6,907 nt of DNA, taken from contig JAGVUW010000704.1 of the NCBI GenBank assembly GCA_019136035.1, forward strand, positions 1-6,907. Direction: 5' to 3'. This document shows positions 1 through 6,198 of this stretch, piece by piece; position 1 is the stretch's first letter; the number at the start of each line of letters is the position of its first letter. This stretch comes from Verrucomicrobiota bacterium. GTDB lineage: Bacteria > Verrucomicrobiota > Lentisphaeria > Oligosphaerales > JAFGRS01. A program made the position numbers and the translations under genes. The notes beneath the pieces were generated by a model. That model was not told the origin of the DNA. It did no database searches and saw only the letters and a program-made list of their open reading frames with translations.

Positions 1-2594
1 GGCCCCTGCGTGATCGGGGACAGGTTGCGCGGCCAGCGCGTCAGCGCGTAGTACAGGAAGCCGTCCGGGCGGTACTTCGCGGTCATGGCGCCCATGAGCA
101 GCCGCGCCTCGATGGCAGGGTACTCGATCAGCCAGTTGCAGTACGGGTGCTTCGGACCGATGCAGATGTACCACCAGACCTCCATGCCGCGCTCACGAGC
201 CTGCGCGACGCGCTCGGGGTCGAAGCGCGGCGTCAGCGGCACCCACCCGTCGACCTTGCCGGCCAGGCCGGTGTCGAGGCCGAAGCTGTGGTCGTAGGCC
301 GTGGTCATCAGCGGCATCTCCGGATAGGCCGCCTTGATGGCGCCGAAGACCCGCCCCAGCACCGGGAAGGCCTTGGCAGGGACCTCGTCGTAGCCATACA
401 GGTAGGCGTGCTCCAGGAGCCCCTCCTCGCGCAGGCGGGGCACCCAGTAGTCGAGGTTGCGCAGGCAGCGATCGATGCTCTGCTGGACGCTCGGGTGGTC
501 GACATCGGTGACCTCGCGCGGGGTGTCGACGTGGAAGATCATGAAGCGCTGCAGGAGGCCGCGGTCCTTGAGCCGGCGCAGGCTGGCCACCGGCAGACTG
601 AGGGCGGCCGGGTCGTCCTTCGGGCGCCGGTAGATGTGGTCGAGGTCGATCTTGTAGCGCGCCAGGACGTCCGCCGCGGCATCGAAGCGACGCTGGTACT
701 CTTCGTCGCTCATGTCCTTGCCCCAGAGCTGCCGGATGGTGTCGTAGAAGCTGCAGGCCGTGGGCAGGAAGGACAGGTCGGGCAGGACCAGGTCGAAGAC
801 CCGCAGGGTCACCGGGACCTCGACCGCCGGGCCCGTGCCGGCACGCACCGTGACCCGGCCGCGGTAGCGTCCCGGGGCGGCCTCGGGCGGCATGTGGATG
901 CGGATCCAGAAGGACACCGCCTCGCCGGGGGCCACGGGCGCCGCGGTCTGAAAGTCGAGAATCGGGTCAGGCCACCAGCCGACGTAGGGCACCGGATAGG
1001 GCGGCTGGCGCGTCAGGACATGGCCGACCAGGCTGCTGGTGACGGCGCCGGCCGGGAGGGCCGTGCCGTCGTCATGGCGGAAGTCGCCGGGCTCGACCCG
1101 AACCTCGCTCACGGCCTCCTCGGCCCCGAGGACCACCACCTGAAAGCTCTCCCACTCATTGCGGGCCAGCTCGAGGGTGACCCGCTCGGCCGAGCCCACC
1201 GCCTGCAGGGGCTGCTCGTGGATGGGGATCTTCTCCATGGAATCAGCGATGCCGACACCGAACGCCGCACCCGGCACGCGCCGGCGTGTCTCGGCCAGGA
1301 TCCTGGCGGCATGGAGATCGCGGTCGAGGCGGTCGGCCTGGCGGCCCGCGGCAGCGGTGGCCTCGAGGAGGAACTGCGCCCCGCCGAAGGTCGGTTCGGC
1401 ATCGAAGCCGCGCCACACCGCCTGGACGGTCTCGAGGGTCTGGCGGTACTGCGCCGGCAGGACGCCGCCCGGCTGGACTCTGCCAGCCTCGACCAGGCTG
1501 GCCTCGAGGCGCGCCATGAGGCGCTGCGCCTCCTCGGACCGCCGGCCCTCGAGACGGATGGCGTCGATCCAGAGGGTATGGTCCTGCGCCGGTTCCGCCA
1601 TAGCGAGGTCGATCTGCACGATGCGCCGGCAGTCCAGGCCGAGATCCGCCAGGCTCACCCGTGCGGCCAGGCGGCCGCGGCCCGGGATGACCAGGTCACG
1701 CTCCGCCTTGGCGCCGGACTGGTCATGCAGCGCCAGGACCAGTGTCGCCGGGTGGCGCCCGGGGTTGCGCAGGTCCAGGCAGAGGTCGGCGTAGCTCGAC
1801 CCGTCGCGCGCCGGGAGGGCCCCCTCGAAGTAACGCGCCAGGAACACCGGCCGGCGTGGCCGGCCGGCCTGGTGAGCGACGAACTGCAGCTCCAGCGCCG
1901 CGGCGCCCTCGAGGCGGGCACGGTCCGTCAGCCGGGCCGTCACCCCATGCGCCTGCCACCGCGACAGCGCCGACGCGTCCTCGAAGTCGGCAAGAACCAG
2001 CGGCTGCGGCAGAGCCCACGACGCCCAGTCCGCCTCGCGCACCAGCGCCAGGCTGCCGAGATACAGGGTCAGGTCGCGCTTCGGGCGGGTCATGAACACA
2101 TGCACCTCGCTGAGCGACGCCAGCGAGAGGGTCTCACCGAGGTCGTCGAGGCGCCAGGCGATGGTGTTCCAGACCTGCGGCTGCAACAGGCGGTGCGGGC
2201 CGTGCCGTTGCTCGCCGGCGCGCAGGAAGAAGCCGATGTCGACCGCCTCTTCGTGCGGGTTGTAGACCCGCAACAGGACCGCATCGGCACCGCTCCAGTC
2301 GGCCGTCGACAGCACGCCGGCCGGAATCTTCAGCGCCGGCCAGGCGTCGCCGCCCTCGCGAAAGGCCGGGTAGGTCACCTCCAGGACGTCGGCCTGGCCC
2401 GCCACCGGGTCCTTGACCGCCTGGCGCCGCACCGCGCCATTGACGCTCAGGCGTTCCGACGCCGCGGCGAAGTCGATCAGCGGCGCCTCGGTGAAGGCCT
2501 CCGGCCAGGACGAGCCCGCGGCGAGGCCGGCCCCCAGGACCCACGCCACCAGCCAGACCACCGCGAACGCCCCCCGACGCCATCGACCTGCCAT
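1..2594 (-). CDS. Secreted multi-domain GH123-like (DUF4091) glycoside hydrolase, C-terminus outside window
   Basis: The gene is partial: 864 codons are visible without a stop before the window edge. Start ATG at 2594 is set by a perfect AAGGAGG (2608-2602) 7 nt upstream. The N-terminus is a signal peptide (basic RWRR, then a hydrophobic stretch to about residue 24, cleavage near 26-28), so it acts outside the cytoplasm. Two beta-rich, probably carbohydrate-binding modules follow at about 38-190 and 198-350 (the second begins LADFEDAS and ends LWIDAIRLEG), then a helical, Arg/Ala/Glu-rich linker at 351-440. Residues 445-600 resemble the GH123 N-terminal beta-sandwich, and 605 onward the GH123/DUF4091 catalytic barrel. 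The neighbouring Asp-Glu pair used by GH123 enzymes in substrate-assisted hydrolysis of beta-GalNAc is present as GYDEVP (D736, E737). The WWYICIGPKHPYCNWLIEYP segment (807-826) is typical of DUF4091 proteins. The family is secure; the substrate is not, because most DUF4091 members are uncharacterised. It is divergent from the MFS transporter gene. Confidence 0.9.
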   Translation of the reverse strand, partial: MAGRWRRGAFAVVWLVAWVLGAGLAAGSSWPEAFTEAPLIDFAAASERLSVNGAVRRQAVKDPVAGQADVLEVTYPAFREGGDAWPALKIPAGVLSTADWSGADAVLLRVYNPHEEAVDIGFFLRAGEQRHGPHRLLQPQVWNTIAWRLDDLGETLSLASLSEVHVFMTRPKRDLTLYLGSLALVREADWASWALPQPLVLADFEDASALSRWQAHGVTARLTDRARLEGAAALELQFVAHQAGRPRRPVFLARYFEGALPARDGSSYADLCLDLRNPGRHPATLVLALHDQSGAKAERDLVIPGRGRLAARVSLADLGLDCRRIVQIDLAMAEPAQDHTLWIDAIRLEGRRSEEAQRLMARLEASLVEAGRVQPGGVLPAQYRQTLETVQAVWRGFDAEPTFGGAQFLLEATAAAGRQADRLDRDLHAARILAETRRRVPGAAFGVGIADSMEKIPIHEQPLQAVGSAERVTLELARNEWESFQVVVLGAEEAVSEVRVEPGDFRHDDGTALPAGAVTSSLVGHVLTRQPPYPVPYVGWWPDPILDFQTAAPVAPGEAVSFWIRIHMPPEAAPGRYRGRVTVRAGTGPAVEVPVTLRVFDLVLPDLSFLPTACSFYDTIRQLWGKDMSDEEYQRRFDAAADVLARYKIDLDHIYRRPKDDPAALSLPVASLRRLKDRGLLQRFMIFHVDTPREVTDVDHPSVQQSIDRCLRNLDYWVPRLREEGLLEHAYLYGYDEVPAKAFPVLGRVFGAIKAAYPEMPLMTTAYDHSFGLDTGLAGKVDGWVPLTPRFDPERVAQARERGMEVWWYICIGPKHPYCNWLIEYPAIEARLLMGAMTAKYRPDGFLYYALTRWPRNLSPITQG

Positions 2595-2660
2595 CCTCGC
2601 GCCTCCTTGACTGAGAAGAAGCTCCCCCGCGGCCGACGACCCGCCCGCGGCGCCGGCGCT

Positions 2661-2669
2661 ACTGTACCA
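2661..2669 (-). promoter_or_regulatory. Candidate extended -10 promoter of the GH123-like gene
   Basis: Read on the minus strand this is TGGTACAGT, an extended -10 form (TGn followed by four of six TATAAT positions). No convincing -35 box lies 16-18 nt upstream. It would give a leader of about 60 nt before the ATG at 2594. The adjoining 11-mer at 2669-2679 (ACGCC A GGCGT) is a perfect small palindrome placed where a regulator could act. Both are weak calls from pattern alone. Confidence 0.3.
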
Positions 2670-2691
2670 CGCCAGGCGTCCGGCCGCCGTC

Positions 2692-2720
2692 TTGACAGGG
2701 TGGTGCTTCGGGACGATGGT
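2692..2720 (+). promoter_or_regulatory. Candidate sigma-70-type promoter of the MFS gene
   Basis: A perfect TTGACA (2692-2697) is followed after 17 nt by GATGGT (2715-2720), which matches TATAAT at only three positions. It would leave a leader of roughly 90 nt before the ATG at 2816. That leader contains a small hairpin, GGCCTG (2725-2730) pairing with CAGGCC (2738-2743) around a pyrimidine loop. The divergent candidate promoter at 2661-2669 is only about 25 bp away, so one regulator bound between them could control both genes. Confidence 0.33.
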
Positions 2721-2798
2721 GCCGGGCCTGTCTTTCCCAGGCCGCCGAGGCCGCGGAGAGCGGCGCGCGTCGCATGTCCCCTGCCCTGGAGCAGGCTC

Positions 2799-2804
2799 AG
2801 GAAG
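2799..2804 (+). promoter_or_regulatory. Shine-Dalgarno-like site deciding the MFS start
   Basis: AGGAAG lies 11 nt before the ATG at 2816. The earlier in-frame ATG at 2774 has only GGAG (2755-2758) about 15 nt upstream, and would add 14 residues (beginning MSPALEQ) before the first membrane segment, so 2816 is preferred. Spacing is slightly long, so the choice is moderate. Confidence 0.45.
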
Positions 2805-2815
2805 CCGTCGTCACG

Positions 2816-4063
2816 ATGAGACTCTCCACCCGGATCGCCATCCTGCTGGGCGTCAGCGGGCTGTACTTCATGTCCTTCTTCCACCGCGTGGCGGTCCCCG
2901 GGACGATCTTCGACGACATCCAGGCGACCTTCGGCCTCTCGGCCAGCGGCGTGGCGACGCTGGGCTCGATCTACCTCTTCGTCTACAGCGGCCTGCAGCC
3001 CCTGGCGGGCCTCCTGGCCGACGCCTGGGGCCCCGGGCGGACCATCCTCGTCAGCGGCCTCCTGCTGAGCATCGGCGGGCTGCTCTTCCCGCACGCCGAC
3101 TCGGTGACCGCGCTGTACCTGACGCGCGGCCTGGTCGGCGTCGGTGCGGCCTTCGTCTACGTCGGTATGCTCAAGGAATTCGATGAGCTCTTCGGGGAGC
3201 GCTCCTTCCCGATCGCGCTGGGTGTCGGCATCGTGCTGGGCTATGCCGGCGGGCTGTTTGCGACCCTGCCCTTCGAGCGCCTGGTGGCGCATCAGGGCTG
3301 GCGTCAGGCCCTGCAGGCGGTGGCCCTCGGCGGCACCGCGGCGTGGTGCCTGGCAGCCCTCTTCATGGCGGGTGCCGGGCGGCTCCGGCAGCGCCGCCAC
3401 GAGCGTTTCGGCGGCTGGGTGGTCCACGTCCTGCGCAACCGCGACTACCTGGCCCTGACGGCGTCCTGCGCCGTCACCTTTGCCATCGGCTTCCTGCTGC
3501 AGGCGACGATTGGCAAGAAGTTCCTCCAGGACGTCTGCGGCATCTCGTCCGATCAGGCCGCCGGTTTCACCTTTGCCATGATGCTGACCTGCATGATCTG
3601 CGTCTTCCTCAGCGGCCTGGTGGCGCAGCGCACGCGTCGGCGGCGGCCCTTCGTGATTCTGGCCGCGGTGATGGTCCTGGCGGCCTCGCTCATGCTCGTG
3701 ATCGGGGCCCAGTTCTCGCTGTCGCGCGGCTACTTCCTGGGCTGCTACATCCTGCTCGGAGCGGCCTACTCCTTCACCGTCTTCTATGCGACCGCCGCGA
3801 AGGAGCTCAACCCGCGCGAGGCGGCCGGCACCGCCATCGGCCTGATGAACGCCGGCGTCTACCTGATGGTGGCGCTGCTCACGGCCGTCTGCGGTGTGGT
3901 CCTCGACGCCTATGGCGAGGGCGCGGTGCAGATCGGCGGCCAGCGCGTCTATCCCCCCGAGGCGTACCGTGCGGTGTTCGCGCTCTGCGCCCTCATGGCG
4001 CTGGCCTCCTGCGGCTGCGCCTGGTCGGTGCGCGAGGGCCGCTCGGCGGCACTCAAAGCATGA
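2816..4063 (+). CDS. Major facilitator superfamily (MFS) transporter
   Basis: This is a 415-residue inner-membrane secondary transporter of normal MFS length, with two hydrophobic bundles. Helix 1 begins at about residue 7 (IAILLGVSGLYFMSFF). The loop between helices 2 and 3 carries the family's motif A as GLLADAWGPGRT (65-76, with D69, G72 and R75). A basic central region (about 189-210) separates the halves, and the second half repeats a charged loop, AQRTRRRRP (270-278). The stretch FHRVAVPGTIFDDIQATFGLS (about 22-42) recalls organophosphate/sugar-phosphate and related anion permeases, but no substrate-defining motif is visible. It diverges from the exported glycosidase gene, so import of a released product is a reasonable inference. 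Its TGA stop (4061-4063) lies inside the end of the convergent oxidoreductase gene. The alternative start is ATG 2774 (429 aa). Confidence 0.9.
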   Translation: MRLSTRIAILLGVSGLYFMSFFHRVAVPGTIFDDIQATFGLSASGVATLGSIYLFVYSGLQPLAGLLADAWGPGRTILVSGLLLSIGGLLFPHADSVTALYLTRGLVGVGAAFVYVGMLKEFDELFGERSFPIALGVGIVLGYAGGLFATLPFERLVAHQGWRQALQAVALGGTAAWCLAALFMAGAGRLRQRRHERFGGWVVHVLRNRDYLALTASCAVTFAIGFLLQATIGKKFLQDVCGISSDQAAGFTFAMMLTCMICVFLSGLVAQRTRRRRPFVILAAVMVLAASLMLVIGAQFSLSRGYFLGCYILLGAAYSFTVFYATAAKELNPREAAGTAIGLMNAGVYLMVALLTAVCGVVLDAYGEGAVQIGGQRVYPPEAYRAVFALCALMALASCGCAWSVREGRSAALKA

Positions 4064-5414
4064 CCGCGCCGCCGTCGGCGAGGGCCTGCCGCAGCGCCGC
4101 CGTGTCGACAGCGGCGACAGGCGCATCCTGCCGCAGCGCCAGCGCCGCTGCCACCCCGGCGGCCTCGCCGGTCTGGTTGCACGTGACCATCACCCGGAGG
4201 GCGCCGTAGGCGCCGCGGTCGGCATCCACCAGCCGGCCGGCCGCCAGGACATTGACCGCACCCCGCGGCACCAGGCTGCGGTAGGGTATCTGGTAGAAGG
4301 TCGGGTCCTCCAGGCGGTGCTCGCGCCAGCGCCCGGCGACGGAGGGCTTCCCCGGGACGCTGTAGACCTCGCGGCCGTCGAGGTAACGGAAGGTCAGCCC
4401 CGGGCGATCGCTGTGGTGGATATCGACGCGGTAGCTGCCATTGGCGATGGCGTCGGGGAAGCGCACGCCGTCCAGGATCTCCATCTCGGTCAGGGTGTGC
4501 AGGCACTCGGCGTGGCGCGTCTCGCGCACGCCGATCGTCGCCGGCAGGGCCGCCAGGGCAACCGCCTCGCCGCCGGGGAGATCGCGGAGGATGTCACGCA
4601 TGGCCCGCACCTGCCGCCGCGCCGCCATCTCGGCCTGGGTCAGTTGGTCGGCGTCGCTGCAGTCGGCGTGGTCGACGCGGGTGCCGGCCACCATGGTCAA
4701 GCCCGGCACGCCGGTCACGGCCGCGCTCCAGACACAGCCGCGCGGCAGGGCCTGCGGCCGGCCCGGGTCACAGACGGCCGCACCGAGGGCAAAGCCAGGC
4801 TGACACCGCGCCACCGCGTCGATGCCATGGATGAGGGCACAGGCCGTCGGCGGCTGCAGGTCGCCCAGGCGACGCGTCGGCAGACCGCTGCGCGCCAGGA
4901 CGTCGCCATCGCCGGTGGCGTCAATGACATAGCGCGCCACGACCGCCCGGCGCCCGGTCTTGTCCTCGATGATCAGCGCCGACAGGCGGCCGGCCTCGCC
5001 CACAGCGGCCACGAAACGGCTGTGCAGGAAGGGCCGGATCCGCGGCCGCGACCGCACCAGCTCGTCCAGCTCGATGGCCAGCTCGGCGGTGTTGAGAGTG
5101 GCATAGGCCAACGGCCGGCCGGCGTCGAGCACCACCGCGCCGCGGCGCTGGAGCCGCTCGATCATCTCGGCGGTCAGGCCGCCGATGATCCGCTGCGAGC
5201 CCGTGGTGTCGGCCAGGGAGTGCCAGATGCTGACCAGGCCGGCCGTGGCCACGCCCCCGAAGAAGCCGTGGTTCTCGACCAGCGCCACCGAGGCGCCCAG
5301 ATCGGCCGCACGCACCGCCGCGAAAACGCCCGTGCAACTGCCCCCGACCACACAGATATCGCACTCGTGGACGACCGGAACCGCCCGCGCGGGCTCCTCG
5401 ATATGACGCATCAT
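4053..5414 (-). CDS. FAD-dependent oxidoreductase (PF12831-like)
   Basis: This is a 453-residue predicted cytoplasmic flavoprotein with no signal peptide or membrane segment. The N-terminal beta-alpha-beta FAD fold (18-47) reads CDICVVGGSCTG with E47 as the ribose-binding acid; the third Gly of GxGxxG is Ser26. Other FAD-family landmarks are FGGVATAGLVSIWHS (52-66), IDATGDGD (164-171), GVRETRHAECLHTLTEMEIL (295-314), FPDAIANGSYRVDIH (319-333) and a C-terminal flavin segment AAGRLVDADRGAYGALRVM (391-409) followed by QTGEAAGVAAAL (414-425). Members are common beside carbohydrate genes in several environmental phyla, but their substrates are mostly unknown, so no reaction is assigned. ATG 5414 is chosen because GGAGG sits 8 nt upstream; the next codon is also ATG. 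An in-frame ATG at 5579 would add 55 low-complexity residues and overlap the toxin stop. The 3' end overlaps the MFS gene by 11 bp. Confidence 0.9.
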   Translation of the reverse strand: MMRHIEEPARAVPVVHECDICVVGGSCTGVFAAVRAADLGASVALVENHGFFGGVATAGLVSIWHSLADTTGSQRIIGGLTAEMIERLQRRGAVVLDAGRPLAYATLNTAELAIELDELVRSRPRIRPFLHSRFVAAVGEAGRLSALIIEDKTGRRAVVARYVIDATGDGDVLARSGLPTRRLGDLQPPTACALIHGIDAVARCQPGFALGAAVCDPGRPQALPRGCVWSAAVTGVPGLTMVAGTRVDHADCSDADQLTQAEMAARRQVRAMRDILRDLPGGEAVALAALPATIGVRETRHAECLHTLTEMEILDGVRFPDAIANGSYRVDIHHSDRPGLTFRYLDGREVYSVPGKPSVAGRWREHRLEDPTFYQIPYRSLVPRGAVNVLAAGRLVDADRGAYGALRVMVTCNQTGEAAGVAAALALRQDAPVAAVDTAALRQALADGGAVML

Positions 5415-5422
5415 GACGCACG

Positions 5423-5427
5423 CCTCC
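5423..5427 (-). promoter_or_regulatory. Shine-Dalgarno site deciding the oxidoreductase start
   Basis: On the minus strand this is GGAGG, 8 nt before the ATG at 5414. It argues against the longer in-frame start at 5579, which has no purine-rich site at proper spacing (TTCAAGAAATG). It also fits the protein, whose FAD-binding fold begins about 18 residues after ATG 5414. Confidence 0.7.
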
Positions 5428-5459
5428 GAGGCCCGCCGAAAGAAGACTCCGACAAGGCC

Positions 5460-5482
5460 GTCGCGGCCGCCCGGGCCGCGAC
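5460..5482 (-). terminator. GC-rich perfect hairpin between the toxin gene and the oxidoreductase
   Basis: Perfect 9-bp arms GTCGCGGCC (5460-5468) and GGCCGCGAC (5474-5482) flank a 5-nt loop. The hairpin is 93 nt beyond the toxin stop and 46 nt before the oxidoreductase ATG, in the direction both are transcribed. After it the minus strand is pyrimidine-rich in part (GTCTTCTTTC at 5448-5439) but has no true T-tract. It could end the toxin-antitoxin transcript or act in the leader of the oxidoreductase mRNA. In DNA this GC-rich, a chance 9-bp repeat is possible. The rest of the 161-bp gap shows no gene or clear promoter. Confidence 0.35.
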
Positions 5483-5575
5483 ACCAGCAGGGCCGACGAC
5501 AATCTGGCCCCGGCCCGCGCCGGCCTGCCGCGAGCGTGGCGAAGTCGGCAGCACTAAGCTTGTTGTGCCCACCTG

Positions 5576-5848
5576 TCATTTCTTGAACAGGTCTGAATGT
5601 GTCCCCATCCGCTCAAAGTACATCCGATCGCTCTCGACCCGGTGGATGAGCAGCCAATCCGACTCGATATGGCACTCACGTCGGCCGGCAAAGTAGCCGA
5701 TCAGGCGGTGGTCACGATGGACAGGGTCGAGTGTCTCGCCCTTGAGGAGAGTGCGAACGATGGTCTTGAACCCTTCAAGGTTCTTGCCGCGACGCTGACA
5801 GCGCCTGACGTCCTTCGCGAGCTGATTGGTGTAGACTGGCGTGTACAC
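5576..5848 (-). CDS. yafQ: Type II toxin, YafQ family (RelE/ParE superfamily mRNA interferase)
   Basis: This is a 90-residue toxin; YafQ of E. coli is 92. Family members cut mRNA on the ribosome. From remembered E. coli YafQ, the active-site residues are all present: H47, H60, D64, W65, H84 and F88, within DHRLIGYFAGRRECHIESDW (46-65) and FERMGTHSDLF (78-88). The N-terminal helices (TNQLAKDVRRCQRRGK, then LEGFKTIVRTLLKG) also fit. The toxin should therefore be intact and active. It starts with GTG at 5848, whose first base is the last base of the antitoxin TAG stop. This 1-nt overlap implies translational coupling that keeps antitoxin in excess. The symbol is by family; orthology to the E. 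coli gene is not claimed. Confidence 0.93.
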   Translation of the reverse strand: MYTPVYTNQLAKDVRRCQRRGKNLEGFKTIVRTLLKGETLDPVHRDHRLIGYFAGRRECHIESDWLLIHRVESDRMYFERMGTHSDLFKK

Positions 5849-6108
5849 TAGATCCCGAGCTTCCGGAACATGTCGTCCGCGTCCTCGCAGACGACCAGAT
5901 CACGGCCAGCCTCCGAGGCCCCGAAAGTCCGTTCCGTGGTCGCCCTTGGCACGACGACATCGAACGGGAGTCCATCACGGAGTTCCACCTGCTTGTAGAA
6001 CACCGTGATAGCTTGCGTGGCGCTCAGCCCAAGACGATGGAAGACATTTTCGGCTCGCTCTTTGAGATCGGGTTCCAGCCTGGCCCGGACCATTGCTGTT
6101 TTGCCCAT
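5848..6108 (-). CDS. dinJ: Type II antitoxin, RelB/DinJ family
   Basis: This 86-residue antitoxin is the partner of the YafQ-type toxin immediately downstream, and should neutralise it and repress the operon. The N-terminus is a ribbon-helix-helix DNA-binding domain: strand AMVRARLEPDLKERAEN, then helices through the LGLSATQAITVFYKQVELRD region (26-45), followed by LPFDV, a hallmark of this family. The C-terminal half, which wraps the toxin, ends SEAGRDLVVCEDADDMFRKL plus GI and closely resembles the end of E. coli DinJ as I remember it. ATG 6108 has AGGGG (6120-6116) 7 nt upstream; Met6 (6093) is a less likely start. GC content is lower than in the genes at the left of the window. The pair can be chromosomal or horizontally moved. 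Confidence 0.93.
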   Translation of the reverse strand: MGKTAMVRARLEPDLKERAENVFHRLGLSATQAITVFYKQVELRDGLPFDVVVPRATTERTFGASEAGRDLVVCEDADDMFRKLGI

Positions 6109-6133
6109 CGTATCACCCCTATGGTTCTAGACG

Positions 6134-6162
6134 CATGTAGCACATATGGGATACAAAGGCAA
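6134..6162 (-). promoter_or_regulatory. Candidate promoter of the antitoxin-toxin operon
   Basis: On the minus strand TTGCCT (6162-6157) is separated by exactly 17 nt from TACATG (6139-6134). The boxes match sigma-70 consensus at four and three positions. Transcription would begin near 6127, leaving a short leader that includes the AGGGG ribosome site at 6120-6116. Each box is weak alone; the spacing, the distance to the gene and the palindrome between the boxes support the call. Confidence 0.45.
6136..6155. promoter_or_regulatory. Candidate autoregulatory operator of the toxin-antitoxin operon
   Basis: This 20-bp imperfect palindrome is centred on CATATG (6143-6148), with outer TGTA (6136-6139) and TACA (6152-6155); 16 of 20 positions are symmetric. 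It fills the space between the candidate -35 and -10 boxes and overlaps the latter. RelB/DinJ antitoxins and their toxin complexes bind palindromes at their own promoters through the ribbon-helix-helix domain, so this is the most likely binding site. Binding itself is inferred. Confidence 0.55.
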
Positions 6163-6198
6163 CGTCTGCCTCCTCCGTACAACGTTAATTGTCAGACG

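Noticed and set aside
147..2819. 890-codon plus-strand open frame opposite the GH123-like gene
   Set aside because: Its translation is an Arg/Gly/Ala/Asp-rich sequence without domains, and it lies wholly antisense to a recognisable enzyme with a perfect ribosome site and signal peptide. Long antisense frames are expected in DNA this GC-rich.
4084..4114. Small hairpin (CGCCGC / GCGGCG around a TGTCGACA core) just after the MFS stop as a terminator
   Set aside because: It has only a 6-bp stem, no T-tract, and lies inside coding sequence of the oxidoreductase. Such repeats are frequent in this GC-rich DNA.
2477..4126. 549-codon minus-strand open frame opposite the MFS gene
   Set aside because: The product is low-complexity and rich in His, Gln, Arg, Gly and Glu, while the plus strand encodes a clear 12-helix transporter. 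It is a shadow frame.
5415..5579. Oxidoreductase starting at ATG 5579, overlapping the toxin stop as ATGA and suggesting one coupled operon
   Set aside because: The extra 55 residues are low-complexity and rich in Arg and Gly, no ribosome site precedes that ATG, and the ATG at 5414 has GGAGG at ideal spacing next to the FAD fold. The ATGA looks accidental.
3894..5696. 600-codon plus-strand open frame opposite the oxidoreductase
   Set aside because: It has no recognisable motif and spans the end of the MFS gene, the whole oxidoreductase and part of the toxin on the other strand. It is a shadow frame.
5597..5851. 84-codon plus-strand frame opposite the toxin as a possible antisense regulator
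   Set aside because: There is no ribosome site or family resemblance. It follows from the coding pattern of the toxin on the other strand.
6163..6198. 6-bp inverted repeat CGTCTG / CAGACG in the antitoxin upstream region
   Set aside because: The arms are short with 24 nt between them, so this is within chance, and it does not line up with promoter boxes.
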